From contig AJFK01000295.1 of assembly GCA_000467715.1 (NCBI GenBank), positions 38,742 to 102,741 on the forward strand: a stretch of 64,000 bases of DNA, written 5' to 3'. Within the stretch, counting starts at the first letter, position 1. Each line of letters opens with the position of its first letter. Origin of the DNA: Hysterium pulicare CBS 123377 (lineage: Eukaryota > Ascomycota > Dothideomycetes > Hysteriales > Hysteriaceae). This document shows, piece after piece, positions 11,258 through 21,907 of this stretch. The translations under genes and the position numbers were made by a program. A model generated the notes under the pieces. It had not been told where the DNA came from. It ran no database searches and saw only the letters and a program-made list of their open reading frames with translations.

Positions 11258-12415
11258 TTATACCCACTTCACAGCCTCACTTCTTTCCACGCCAATCATC
11301 GCGGTAGTATCTACGCTATCCTTCTCCAACACCCCAGCCTTCGTCAATACATTTACAGTCTTGTCCACGACCCCTTGATCAACGCCCCTTACGTCTTGCG
11401 CAAATCTCACGGTTTTAATCCACTCCCTAGCATCTGCTTCCGAATAATCCAGCTTGGTGTAGATGTATTCAATTGCCTCTTCTTGGTCGTGCTCGAAATG
11501 TCTTATACCATCATTGACCTTCCGCAACACATCTTCCAGCTCTTCTTTCATCTTCGGTTTGGTAGCTTGCGGTCCCGAAGACCAGTTCGATGGGTTCAGT
11601 AATGCGTTCGCGGCGACGATCTTCCATGAACTCCAGGGCGTGTAGATTTCGCCTATTCTCTTAATCTCGCCATTGTCGTAGTATCTTTTCGATGTGAAAT
11701 GTTCCCACATGAAAAAGTCAGCTGTACCATCGTTCACCGAGAGGCGGAGATTGGCGAAGGTATTGAGGGGTTCGACGGGGAATGGAGGTTCAGTCGAGGC
11801 AGGATCTAGCCATCCTTGTTGATCAGCGAGAACATATGACATTATGTATGAGCCGCTTTTCGACAGTTAGCCCGAGTCTCAGACTGCCCTTATACCAAAG
11901 GATGGGGCGGGAAGCTGCAGGGACGAGCCAACACGCACCTTCCAATCCTACTAACTCCCACATTCTTGCCCTTGAGATCTTTGACCCCCTCCAGCTCTCG
12001 CTTGCTCCCCGTACTTATCGCCCAACATAATGGTGTCTCAACGTACGTTCCTACTATCCTGAATCCTGCATCTTTCTGTGCCGATTGTGCTTTCCCAAGC
12101 GCCGCTATCCATCCTTCTGTTAGACCGACGCCAATATCAATCTCGCCAGCTTGCAGAGCAGAAACCATGTGTCCTGTACCGGAGGGGTATGGAAGAAGGA
12201 CACTGGTGAGACCGTAGTGTTTCTGGGCGAAGTGGAGGGGGGTTGAGAAGTGTTCTTATAATTGTTAGTTGATAGTTTGATCAGGTCTACAGCGTAAGAA
12301 TCCTACCAGGCACAAAACCTATCCGAAGTGGTGAGGCCATGTTGCTTGTCGTGGACAAGCTACGGCGGCATTGTAAAGAGCGGAGGATATGTGAGGGGCG
12401 TAGTGTGCGTATCAT
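11258..12415 (-). CDS. NMT1/THI5-like (Ca3427-type) substrate-binding protein
   Basis: Three exons in minus order are 12415-12307, 12254-11939 and 11855-11258; introns are 52 and 83 bp, and phases 1 and 2 are consistent. The product is about 340 residues. The core begins 'LRIGFVPG' and contains 'ALQAGEIDIGVGLTEGW', 'DLKGKNVGVSRIGSGS' and 'YVLADQQGW'. This is the type 2 periplasmic-binding fold of the NMT1/THI5-like family, closest in layout to Candida Ca3427, where a solute is held between two lobes. I chose ATG 12415 because residues 1-25 (MIRTLRPS...RRSLSTT) are Arg/Ser-rich and acid-free, like a mitochondrial presequence. Starting at the Met about 25 residues later would give a cytosolic form. 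A longer in-frame start at 12478 also exists. The ligand is unknown. It lies head to head with an FMO gene. Confidence 0.8.
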
Positions 12416-12851
12416 TGCGAGCTCAAGACTGAGCTTGTCGAGGAGGAGAACACGGGTGGTGCGCACAAGGGAAACCAATTGAGAACCAATTGAGACTCAT
12501 CCCAGCTGAGGACTAGTCGCAAGGAAAAAAAGTACTGAGGAAGAGAACCAGAGTGCGAATGTTTGGAGTTAGTGGCAGTCGTAGGAATCACGATGGATGA
12601 TGTCCGACACGCCGGGCAGGCGGGGCGGAGCGGAGAGACGCCAAGACCCAGAGTGGATTATTGCGCCATCTCGACAACTCCAGAGCCATCGATCTCCATC
12701 ACCTTTCCTTCTCATTCATGATACTATAGACTTCTTCTTTTCCAGTTTCTCGTTTTTCATCTTTAACATTTTGCCATGATCTACTGTCTCTAGTTGTTGG
12801 ATTTTCAATAATAAGTACTCGATAGAATTAGACTCAACATATCACGTAATA
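12416..12851. promoter_or_regulatory. Divergent promoter, binding protein / FMO
   Basis: A 436-bp spacer separates the starts of the minus-strand NMT1/THI5-like gene and the plus-strand FMO gene. It is rich in C/T runs towards the FMO start (about 12690-12760). No other gene is seen. A shared promoter is possible, but no factor site can be named. Confidence 0.45.
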
Positions 12852-14474
12852 ATGGCTTCATTGAGAGCTAAAAGTATAGCAATTGTAGGCGCCGGTCCCT
12901 CTGGACTGGTTGCAGCAAGGTGTTTCTCACTAGTTCGACTTATTGGTTGTGGGTCTGACTTATTCTATGCAGGTATTTCCTCGCGGAGAAGGCTTTTGAT
13001 AGCATCGTTATCTTTGAGCAACGTAGCACGATGGGCGGAATATGGAACTACACTCCAGATGACCGCGATGAAGAAATCTTTTCCATACCCCAGACTAATC
13101 CGACCGGCAAGATCGGCGACCCGGTATGGCGACCAGCATATCAAAACTCGGACGAAGAAAAAAGTGTAAACGGCTCAAACAATGCCAAGACGTTGGCTTC
13201 ATTCTTATCACCAATTTACGAAAAGCTCGAGACGAACATCCCGCGCGGACTGATGGGTTTCTCAGATCTGAATTGGCCTCAAGATTCGCAACTGTTTCCG
13301 AAGCATGAGACGGTATTAGAGTACATTGAGAGGTATGGAGAAGATGTGAAGCAATTAATTAGATTTGAGACGCAAGTCGTTGATATCCAGACTAAGGATG
13401 AAGAGGGAGAAAATGACAGATGGAAGATCAAATCTCGTGATCTGAGATCTGGTACCGAGAAAGATGAACAGTTTGGTGCTGTGGTGGTTGCTAACGGGCA
13501 TTTCATTGTGCCATATGTGCCAGATATCGAAAATGTTCGAGAATGGAATGAGAAGTACCCAGGGACCATCACTCATTCCAAATATTTTCGAAAGATAGAG
13601 GATTTCAAAGATCAGGTAAGTTTATTGACAGCACTATCCATCTTTCCTTCACGATTCGGCCTTGTTAAAGCCGCACCAGAAAGTCATAGTGGTTGGGAAC
13701 TCGGCATCTGGACTTGACATAAGTTCCCAAGTGGCGAGCGTCTGTAAGCTTCCGCTTGTGTGGTCTACAAGGTCTGCATCACAATTCGGTCCTGGTTCCG
13801 ATACCCGAAAGCGTGAATACCCTCCTATTTCGAAGTTTGTTCCAGATCAACGGACGGTGGTATTCGAAGATGGCAGGGTAGAGTCTGATATAGACGCTAT
13901 AATCTTTGCGACCGGTTATTTCTACTCACTACCGTTTCTTAAGAGCATAAAGCCTCCGCTCATTGACGACGGCAGCCACGTCCAACACACCTATCAACAT
14001 ATTTTCTTTGCGCCGCGTCCAACACTATCTTTTCTAGTGCTAAACCAGCGTGTAATTCCTTTTCCCATGGCAGAAGCCCAGAGTGCCGTCCTCGCCCGCG
14101 TTTATTCCGGCCGCTTGTCCCTACCTTCGTATGATGAGATGCAGAAATGGGAAGAAAAGGCCATCTCAGAGCGGGGAGACGGTCGTAATTTTCATCTTCT
14201 TCCTTTCCCGAGGGATGCTGGTTATCTCAATGAGATGTCGAATTGGGCATTGACGGCACCTCCTAGAGTCGGTCTAGAGAATGACGGCAAAGGAATGATA
14301 CCGCCGATCTGGAAAGAGTTGGAGTATTGGACGCGGGAGAACTTTCCCAGTATCCGAAGGGCGTTTGGAGCGAAGGGAGATGAGAGACACAATATCCGAA
14401 GTATCAAGGAACTTGGCTTCGACTTTGATGGATACTTGAAAGAAAAGGCCATGAATGAAGGGAAGTTGATCTGA
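12852..14474 (+). CDS. Flavin-containing monooxygenase
   Basis: Three exons, 12852-12919, 12973-13615 and 13680-14474, give about 501 residues; introns are 53 and 64 bp. The first intron sits inside the FAD-binding strand: splicing restores 'GAGPSGLVAAR-YFLAE'. The FAD Rossmann motif GAGPSG is at 13-18. The FMO fingerprint appears as 'YPGTITHSKYF', with Tyr for the first Phe. The NADPH motif GNSASG is at 243-248, and 'IIFATGY' lies in the C-terminal half. These enzymes use NADPH and O2 to oxygenate soft nucleophiles (N or S) or act as Baeyer-Villiger catalysts. The substrate is unknown. No membrane segment is seen. Confidence 0.88.
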
Positions 14475-14503
14475 AGTGTGCTGGTTCTATAAATAAGAAA
14501 TGC

Positions 14504-15157
14504 TCATTCCTCTGAGAGCTCATCAGGTGTTGATTGCCCGTTATTCAGCTCAACGATTCTCTGCTGTAGAAATGCCATTCTCTGCGCCAGTTGCCTGTTT
14601 CGGGCTGCCAGCCTATCCACCTCATCTTTTCGTTCTTGTAAGTCTCTTGCCAGTCTCCGCTGCTCGTCTCGCATTTCGCCGATGCGCTGGCGCAAGCCTC
14701 TCGCCTCGTCAGCCATCGGTCTCATCCTCTCTACTTCCTCGTTGGCGACTCTGACTTCTTCCCGCAGGGACCTAATAACAAGTTCAAGTTCTTGAATTCG
14801 GTCTGCCTTCTCTCTCGCTTCGGCGTCCAGATGTGTGACTTCTTGTCGTTGAGCATCAATGGTACCCTTCTGTCGATCGATCAACTGGTCTCTTTGTGCA
14901 ATGGCCTGGTCTTTGTCATTGAGACCTCTCGTGAGGAGCGAAACTTGATTGTCCCGATCATCTTTGTATTTCTTTGCTCGCTCCACGGGATCTCCGACTA
15001 TTCGATTTCGAATCGTATTTACTATTGAGAGGAAGCAAAGACCAAGTAGGATTCCTAAGCTCATCCATAGAAGGTCTTGCCGTCCCTCGGGTGTTATTGA
15101 GTTTCGAGCTGAAAGTGACCGTGTGGGGAGTGTAGGCATCTCTATATCTATATCCAT
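14504..15157 (-). CDS. Membrane-anchored coiled-coil protein
   Basis: This single exon encodes 217 residues. A short N-terminal tail precedes one hydrophobic segment at about 29-48 ('LLWMSLGILLGLCFLSIV'). A continuous Glu/Arg/Gln-rich coiled coil runs from about 60 to 205. The topology suggests an N-terminal anchor with the coiled coil on one membrane face, as in tethers or scaffolds. The 'ERMRPMADEARGLRQRIGEMR' stretch loosely recalls the 'RLRPLxGELRDS' module of the coiled-coil proteins at 27.9 and 30.2 kb, which may make it a distant relative. Its 3' end is only 29 bp from the end of the convergent FMO gene. Function is unknown. Confidence 0.7.
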   Translation of the reverse strand: MDIDIEMPTLPTRSLSARNSITPEGRQDLLWMSLGILLGLCFLSIVNTIRNRIVGDPVERAKKYKDDRDNQVSLLTRGLNDKDQAIAQRDQLIDRQKGTIDAQRQEVTHLDAEAREKADRIQELELVIRSLREEVRVANEEVERMRPMADEARGLRQRIGEMRDEQRRLARDLQERKDEVDRLAARNRQLAQRMAFLQQRIVELNNGQSTPDELSEE

Positions 15158-15765
15158 AGTCCATTATTAGTCCAACCCTATCACTCTATGTTTCATCTTT
15201 CCGGTTCGCATCGACTTACTATCTCGAGCATGGAACTCCACTCGATTTCGGAATTAAAAGGTCGCATCTGGTCCAAGCAACAACGTGCGATGCACCAAAT
15301 AAAAACTTTCAAAATGCAAACCACGACGCTGATTCTACGCAGTTTTTCATACCGAAGCTGGATCTAAGGCAGCTTTGGAAGAGAGAAAGAAAAAAACGTT
15401 CAGCCTAGTTACTAGGTGAACACGATTTAACAAGGGTGGTTGGCGCCCATTGCAAGGCATCATCACGCGTCACGCCCTCTTCGCAAGCACACAGCCTCAT
15501 GCAGGTTGACAGGCTATGTTCCATGATTTGACCACGTTCGTCGGTCGTGCAGACGCCACCAGGCTGAGTTAATGCGCCTGAGGCCGAAACAAGGTTGCCA
15601 AGGCAAGGCTGAAATATTGGGAACACCCTAAAAGTCTTCAGCCTCTGCAGGTGGATATTGAGTTGCAAAAGGTGCTGTTATTCTTTACTCCATATCATAT
15701 TAGCAACATTCTAATCATGGCCGGTTTGTAGCATGACCTCCCAATAAACTTTCGCCATCCTCACA
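15158..15765. other. Intergenic region upstream of LysM gene
   Basis: No supported gene is seen. A minus-strand Cys-rich frame (15405-15668) lacks an ATG. A cryptic upstream exon for the LysM gene could lie here, because that protein lacks a visible signal peptide and an acceptor-like 'TTCTGCGCAG' occurs just inside its start. I could not find a matching first exon. Confidence 0.4.
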
Positions 15766-16965
15766 ATGGAGTTACTTCTGCGCAGGACAAGCCCACCGGG
15801 ACCGACCGCTAGCGGCATAGCTGCTAATTGCAACAATTTTGTCCAGATTCAGCAGGATAATACTTGCAATGGAGTTGCTTATGAATACAACATCTCGCTC
15901 CAACAGTTCTACCAATGGAACCCAGAACTCCAGGACAGCTGTGATTCTTTATTGCCAGGGTACTATTACTGCGTCGGAGTAACTACTACCACAACAGCCG
16001 GGACGAGCATTACGATACAAGTAACAAAAACATCTTCGGCAGTCAAATCTTCGATAGTCCGACCATCAACGGTGACACCATCCACAGTAACAATATCTAC
16101 CGTACCTTTCAGCACGCCAACAAATACTTCAGATCCACTCTCCTCCCACCTGCTCTGGCAGATTCACCAAGAGAATGGCGAGTGCCAATCCCTGACCGCG
16201 ATATCGCTCTGGTTCACCTCCTTTTGGGTCTTTGCCATACTATGGTCTCTTGCCCTCGGATCATCCGATTTCCAAAAGTACATGCGCAAGAAATTCAACT
16301 CCCCGCTACAAAACTCACCCGAGACCCGTCTTATGGTCAATGTTTTCGGAAGTACCTCGCTCAACATTTGCTTGACGGTGGTCACTGCTATACTTTTGCG
16401 ACGATCGAATTCTTCGAACGTACCACCGCCTACTCTATGGCGAGTAGTCATGGCATGGGTCATCCGACCACTTCCAGCAACCGCCGTGTCATTCATTGCA
16501 CTCATATCACCTTCCATATACCTTCGGAATGCAGCTATTCATCATATTAGCGAGGCAGTATACGGTCTCTTATCCATTGGCCCCTACGCAATACTCGCTC
16601 AACAGCTCCACACCAAATCACACCTAGCCTCGTCTCTTCCTGACGCTACATCGCGCAAAGGTCTTAGATTACTCCGAGCAGGCGCCTTTCTTGGAATGGC
16701 TCTTTACTTTCTGTGTCTTCTTGGTGGCATCATGATTGCGCTGAAAGGATACCCAGACAATTCCAAGAAGAGATTTCGGTATGCAGCCGCTGTGGTGGCT
16801 GTGTTCAATGCCTGTAGAGTTTTCATTGGATTTCTGATATGGAATGGCGCTGTTATGTTAGACCCACAGAGTTTCTGCGTGGATGGAAAGACGGTGGGGA
16901 ATGTTACTGCAATTTGGGCTATGTTGCCGCTTGTGGACCACCTGTGGAGGGCTGTGCTGAGTTGA
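15766..16965 (+). CDS. LysM domain fused to polytopic membrane domain
   Basis: One open frame of 399 residues. Residues about 25-70 form a fungal LysM module with paired cysteines (Cys34, Cys59, Cys69) and the typical 'FYQWNPEL...LLPGYYYCVGV' end. A Thr/Ser-rich linker (about 73-125) follows, then about seven hydrophobic segments between residues 140 and 398. LysM modules bind chitin or related N-acetylglucosamine polymers. Secreted fungal LysM effectors normally have no such membrane part. The short N-terminus before the LysM (MELLLRRTS...) is not a good signal peptide, so a 5' exon may be missing. It could also be two adjacent genes fused by a missed intron or stop, but I see no stop or strong splice signals in the linker. 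Confidence 0.65.
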   Translation: MELLLRRTSPPGPTASGIAANCNNFVQIQQDNTCNGVAYEYNISLQQFYQWNPELQDSCDSLLPGYYYCVGVTTTTTAGTSITIQVTKTSSAVKSSIVRPSTVTPSTVTISTVPFSTPTNTSDPLSSHLLWQIHQENGECQSLTAISLWFTSFWVFAILWSLALGSSDFQKYMRKKFNSPLQNSPETRLMVNVFGSTSLNICLTVVTAILLRRSNSSNVPPPTLWRVVMAWVIRPLPATAVSFIALISPSIYLRNAAIHHISEAVYGLLSIGPYAILAQQLHTKSHLASSLPDATSRKGLRLLRAGAFLGMALYFLCLLGGIMIALKGYPDNSKKRFRYAAAVVAVFNACRVFIGFLIWNGAVMLDPQSFCVDGKTVGNVTAIWAMLPLVDHLWRAVLS

Positions 16966-17332
16966 TGTAGAAGGGTGCATGCTATTGGTTAGGCTTTCGC
17001 TGAGGCAGGTGGACAGGTTCGGCTAGCGTGAGATGGCTTAGACGTCAGTTGTTCAGCCTTCCTCATTTTCTCCATCCTTTCCCCACCTCCTCAACTCCAT
17101 TCATACCGCCAATCATTCAGTTACTGTCATCGTCTATACACCCTTTAATCAAGTTTCTCAATGAAATCAGTCCTCTTAGTACTTCGGCTCGAGCTCATCC
17201 CGATATTAATTGAACGAGCTTCCCAACGCCCTCAGCCTTGCGGCCGTCAGGATACCTGGAAAATTCTAGGCATTTCAAATCCCAATTATCTTCTTCAATT
17301 GATCTTAGGGAGAGAGTTTTCTCGAAACAACA
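16966..17332. promoter_or_regulatory. Upstream region of HET gene
   Basis: These 367 bp hold no supported gene. Pyrimidine-rich tracts (CCTTCCTCATTTTCTCC-like, near 17055-17090) probably belong to the core promoter or leader of the HET gene at 17333. Confidence 0.4.
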
Positions 17333-19051
17333 ATGGAGAATCGTCGGCGCTTCCAGTATCGCAAACTGAAGCACCCTCTGGAGACTCGGATGCTTCGCAT
17401 ACTACCAGGGAATGAAGCCGATGAACTTAGCTGCGTTCTAAAGCATGTTCGAATAGGAAGGCGATTTCTCCGCAGAAGAACAGTGTATAAAGCAATATCG
17501 TACACATGGGGAGATCCAGAAGACAAAACAACGATTAGGTGTGAAGACATCAACTCATCGAAAGGATACGTCAAGATCCCAACCAATCTGTGCAATGCAC
17601 TCGCTCAATTCCGGAAAACTGATTTCAAGAACCAATTGATCTGGGCAGATGCTATTTGTATCAATCAAGAGGATCTCGAGGAGAGAGCCGCACAAGTGCA
17701 GATCATGAGACAAATATTTGCCAACGCCTCCTCGGTTACTATCTGGCTCAGCAAACAAAACGAAGAATTACGAGAAGCTTGCAGGATTATAGATACTCTT
17801 ATTCACTATTACAAGTCTGAAGAGTTCGACAGAACTGACGCATATCGCACACGACCAAAACTCAAGCCGTCTGAGTGGATCCTTTGCGCAGAATTTTACA
17901 AAGCGACATGGTTCTCTCGTGCGTGGGTGGTTCAGGAAGCCGTTGTCGCTTCGAAGCTTGAATTTTGCATGGGAACATGGGCTAAGGCTTGGGCTGATGT
18001 AGTGCTCGTAGCTGAATGTACAAGACGATTCGAAAATTCTGCGAGACAAATTTCTCACTATCTCAAAGTTCTCAACTTGCTCACGCTCATTGCAGTGGAG
18101 AACCATGGGTTCATAAATCGCCACAGTCCCCATTCGTTGGTGTATTTGGTATCCTGGTGTCGGCACCTAGAGGCAACTGATCCACGAGACCGGATATTCG
18201 CGCTCTTAGGTCTGAGCAGCGAACGAGATTCTGCATTAATGAAGTCAAATTATTCGAAGAGTGTGGAGGAGGTCTATCGAGATTTTGCAAAATATGAACT
18301 GCTCAAGCGGAAAGACCTTGAGATTCTCTCCTCTGCAACGGAATCTTCCATGTTTGATCTACCTTCTTGGGTTCCGGATTGGACCTGCCTACTACCAGAG
18401 GGCATTCCGCTAGCCTGTCGGGGTGTTTTTGCAAATGTCTTGATTGTTGCGGGATATAGCGGTGAACCAGGTCTCTATCTCTCGAACGAGGAAAACACAT
18501 TGTACGTCAAAGGCCTAATTTTTACAAAACCGATCGCCCTGGGAGAAGTCGTCCTGAGTGGAGACGATAGTGATATATACGCTGAAAAACTACGAAAGAA
18601 CTATGAAGTAGCATGCCAAGGTCCAGATCCCTATCCAAATGGCGAACCGCGCATAAATGCATTTGTCAGAGCCCTGACATACGACTGTATGTCCTGGAGC
18701 GAGGAACTCGACCAAACGCATATCACAATGGAAGATACTTTGGCCTATCTTGCTGCTTGGCATATTGGACCTTTACCACAATCGTCAGATTACGGCCCGA
18801 AACAATATTATATAGCGACTCTAATATGGCCTGATCGTCGCTTTTGTCTGACCGAAAACGGATACGTTGGCTGGGTATCACAAGCGACGAAACTCACCGA
18901 CCGTATCGCAATGTTCAAGGGAGGCAAAGTCATGTATGTCCTTCGACCAGTGGGTGATGGGAATTATAAACTTATTGGCGAATGCTATTTGTACGCCGCG
19001 AACGGATCATGTGTTGAGGGGAAAGAGTTGGAATATATACCCCTTGTTTGA
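17333..19051 (+). CDS. HET-domain protein (heterokaryon incompatibility type)
   Basis: This intronless frame encodes 572 residues. The HET domain covers about 50-210: 'YKAISYTWGDP' opens it, 'LIWADAICINQ' is the central signature and 'ASSVTIWLS' follows. 'TWFSRAWVVQEAV' and 'ATDPRDRIFALLGL' complete the usual HET family order. HET proteins trigger programmed cell death when hyphae of incompatible genotype fuse, and many more are stand-alone genes of unknown partner. The C-terminal 300 residues show no NACHT, ankyrin or WD repeats, so this is the simple HET-only class. It is full length with no break. No partner such as a HeLo-domain or NLR gene is seen next to it. Confidence 0.92.
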   Translation: MENRRRFQYRKLKHPLETRMLRILPGNEADELSCVLKHVRIGRRFLRRRTVYKAISYTWGDPEDKTTIRCEDINSSKGYVKIPTNLCNALAQFRKTDFKNQLIWADAICINQEDLEERAAQVQIMRQIFANASSVTIWLSKQNEELREACRIIDTLIHYYKSEEFDRTDAYRTRPKLKPSEWILCAEFYKATWFSRAWVVQEAVVASKLEFCMGTWAKAWADVVLVAECTRRFENSARQISHYLKVLNLLTLIAVENHGFINRHSPHSLVYLVSWCRHLEATDPRDRIFALLGLSSERDSALMKSNYSKSVEEVYRDFAKYELLKRKDLEILSSATESSMFDLPSWVPDWTCLLPEGIPLACRGVFANVLIVAGYSGEPGLYLSNEENTLYVKGLIFTKPIALGEVVLSGDDSDIYAEKLRKNYEVACQGPDPYPNGEPRINAFVRALTYDCMSWSEELDQTHITMEDTLAYLAAWHIGPLPQSSDYGPKQYYIATLIWPDRRFCLTENGYVGWVSQATKLTDRIAMFKGGKVMYVLRPVGDGNYKLIGECYLYAANGSCVEGKELEYIPLV

Positions 19052-19779
19052 GCGTTTTCCTTTCTCAAATGTCCAATTTCGCGTTCCAGTTTTCTCCTAT
19101 TTCATTTTTGTGTTCCTTGACTTCCATAGATCTTAGTTTTTCGATAATAAGTACTTGACCTACTTCGTATGAGGACTCGATGTTTCGATGAATTCACTGT
19201 ATTCAACTTACAATCACGTGGAGAAACATGCGACGCTCCTCTCCAGCACCTCAGCCCACACATTAACGCTATCTTCAAGGGAGTTCTCGGCATATTTCGG
19301 ATGGAATACCTATTTTCTTTCATTATTAAAAAGACACCGTCTTCTGTATGTGTACCGCGACTTTCGTTGTAAAATCTCAATCTTTTTAATGCACCTCCAC
19401 TAATACACCATCTCGCTTGCTACATAAGACAAACTTCTTTCCTCAATGACTATATATACTACTTTCTTGAATCTCCAAAATCTTTTGGATGGCTAGATCC
19501 AGCCTTTTCTCCTGTAAGATTCGTACCCGATCTCCTGGTCTTCTCTAGCATTCACTTGTTTAAGCACTAATACCTTATTCAAAATACATGAAGTATCGCA
19601 AAGTGTGATGTTTTTAAGTAATGTCTCAGAATCTAGCCCTCGACCAACCTACCCCGTTAATCCCCGCCCCTCACGCCGCCCATTCTTACACATTCGGCCT
19701 ACTATTCGTCACACACGCGGACATAGCGTACTGCATCATCTACCCAATACATGCAAAGAACCGTAAAATCTAAGTAGTG
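19052..19779. other. Intergenic region
   Basis: These 728 bp lie between convergent genes. Several short frames are present but none shows coding character. The sequence is A+T-rich around 19300-19620. No repeat or RNA gene is recognised. Confidence 0.45.
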
Positions 19780-21907
19780 CTAAGGCCCGTTAATATTCCC
19801 CATTTCATGGTCTTCTTGAAGCGATGTTTTCTTCCTCTTCGACTCCCGGTTATTCCACGAAAAGTAGAAGGCAAAGCACAAGGTTGTCGAAGGAAGGGTA
19901 AGCACAATCCAAACCCAAAACTTCTTGATGCCCTCGAACCATGGATCCTGAGCGAAGAACGGCATAGCTAGGATGGCCTACGTTTCGATTAGTATCCGGC
20001 TCGACCTCGTGATGAGTCTCAGAATCCAGGTAACTTACTGCAAACGATGTTCCAGGCAGGAAGAAAGCGGTGAGTAATGCGATCTGTGGGCGCGGATTAG
20101 GATGAATCTTACGGGGTAGTTCAAGGATTTGTGGTTTACCGTTTTCATCGCCACGCTATCTTTCATCATCTCTTCAGTCAATTTCTGTGACTGATTCGCT
20201 AGTTGACGTGACAATGCACTCTCTTTTTGCGTCTCTTCAAGTATCTTGGTCATTTTCTCGGTCAATTGGCGGTTCTGATCTGCCAGCCGTCGAGACTGCT
20301 CAGCTTCAGAGTTGGTTGCTTGGAGTATGTTCGTCATTTTCTCCGTGAGTTCGCGACTCTGGATGGCAAGCTGGCGGGATTGCTCGGCTTCTGTGTTGGT
20401 TGCTTGAAGAATGTTCGTCATCTTCTCCGTAAGTTCGCGGCTTTGGGCAGCTAGCTGGCGGGACTGTTCAGCTTCAAAGTTTGTTGCTTCCAATATTTGT
20501 GTCATTTTCTCCGTAAGTCCGAGGCTTTGAACAGCCAGTTGGCCAGACTGTTCGGCTTCCTTGTTGACGATCTGATGAATGATGAGTTAGAGTAGAGTAT
20601 ATTATGATATGTATAGAGGGTCAAGAGTTACCAGAGCCAACAGGTTGTTAAGTTTTGATTGTATTTCATCCCGGAAAGTTAAAATCGTTGTGAGCTGTGA
20701 TTTTATTTGACTTAAATCTCGTATATATAACGGGAGTGAGTCGTGTGAACGAACTCGTTGAGCTACAAGCCATTTGTCACAATTTTGGTTGTATGAAATG
20801 ATATCGTCAACAATATCTGAGAGTAGGCCGAGCTCTGAGCCATAGCGATCGAGGTGAGCGGTCATGTAATGAAGTGTTAGATTCGTCTCCGAGTTTTGTC
20901 GAAAAGATTCGGAATCAGTTGAGTCTTGCAGAAAAAACATCCTTTCCTTAAACGACAAATCGATTGTCAGTAATTCTACATAGAAGGTTTAAAGCTAGTT
21001 TACTTACAAATGTAATTAGCTGATCATTGAAGCTGTTGAGCGAATTATTCCACCAACGGAGGGCACACTTGAGGAAGATGGCCTGCAGATGGATCGGGTC
21101 CCGGGAAATCTTACGTTGACCACAGTTTCGAAAGGCCTCTTTCAATTTGAGAATGGGCTCTTCAACAATCTTTTTCCATCGACCATCCTGAAAGTTGAAG
21201 ATAAGAGCTGAACTCGGCGGACCATACACGAAATACACTGCTATCTTAGATCCTCGAATGTCGACTTTCGAAAAGGGTAGATGGAGAAAAGTCAGGTGGT
21301 TGGTTTGACTCTTGCCTCCAAGTCTGGCTGCATGACCCCTTTTCATGTCGGAACAATTTACTTGAACGCGTATGGGTAGAAACGCCCAGAAATCGAGCTT
21401 TGATGTAGATCGTAATTCTTCGATTGGGAAGTCGCGCGGAGAAGGTTGATGAATGTTTGCTAAGGAACTTAGAAAGACAGGCGATAGCTGAATATGCGAG
21501 CTGAGCAGTCTAAATGCTTGTGTCGAAAGTTGAAATTTACTCGCATCGTCCGGCCATGGAGTGCCTGGTTTGACTAGATACCGATTGACGAAGCTAAAGG
21601 GTGTAAGCACCCATGAGAATTCGTACGGAAACAGCCAGATTCTTACAAGAAGACGTTAGGACGTTCATCAAGGAAATCGAACGCTGACCCATCCAGATAC
21701 GACTCTAGCAGGCCGTCATCGAGAGTCATGTCAGAGACAGCTACTTCCACGATCAATCATGTATCTTTATGCACCGGCACATCACATACCTCCACCAGCG
21801 TTAGCATGGGCAATCATTCTTACTGAGGTATTTGCTGCCAGCATGGAATTTTCAAAGCCCAGCACGTCCTGACCAGATGCAGTTGCAGAATTTCTAGGCA
21901 GAACCAT
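19780..21907 (-). CDS. CorA-like membrane protein with 28-residue repeats, seven exons
   Basis: Minus-order exons are 21907-21790, 21743-21647, 21593-21008, 20946-20632, 20571-20140, 20083-20039 and 19977-19780, about 596 residues. All junction phases agree. Removing the 56-bp intron at 20139-20084 restores the fungal CorA-like signature 'DSVAMKTIALLTAFFLPGTS', and the next 61-bp intron completes the first membrane helix. A second helix is 'FWVWIVLTLPSTTLCFAFYF', followed by a basic tail. A large soluble N-terminal domain precedes them. Between the two lies a repeat block (about 377-516) of four near-perfect 28-residue units beginning 'EAEQSRQLA' plus a degenerate fifth. Canonical CorA proteins are pentameric Mg2+ channels with a GMN motif. 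No GMN is seen here, so transport is uncertain and a membrane-tethered sensor is possible. Confidence 0.82.
20140..20560 (-). repeat. 84-bp coding tandem repeat in CorA-like gene
   Basis: Four consecutive 84-bp units encode 28-residue coiled-coil repeats (core 'EAEQSRQLA.QSRELTEKM'), followed by a fifth degenerate copy. The two central units differ at very few residues, which suggests recent expansion by unequal crossing-over or slippage. Copy number may vary between strains. Confidence 0.8.

Noticed and set aside
15405-15668. Minus-strand Cys-rich 87-codon frame
   Set aside because: It begins at TTG with no ATG, signal peptide or splice support.
17333-19051. HET gene as part of a larger recognition cluster
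   Set aside because: No NLR, HeLo or amyloid-motif partner was found beside it.
20084-20112. 29-bp intron near the first membrane helix of the CorA-like gene
   Set aside because: A 56-bp intron starting at 20139 uses the same acceptor and restores the family motif 'AMKTIALLTAFFLPG', so the short option is not needed.
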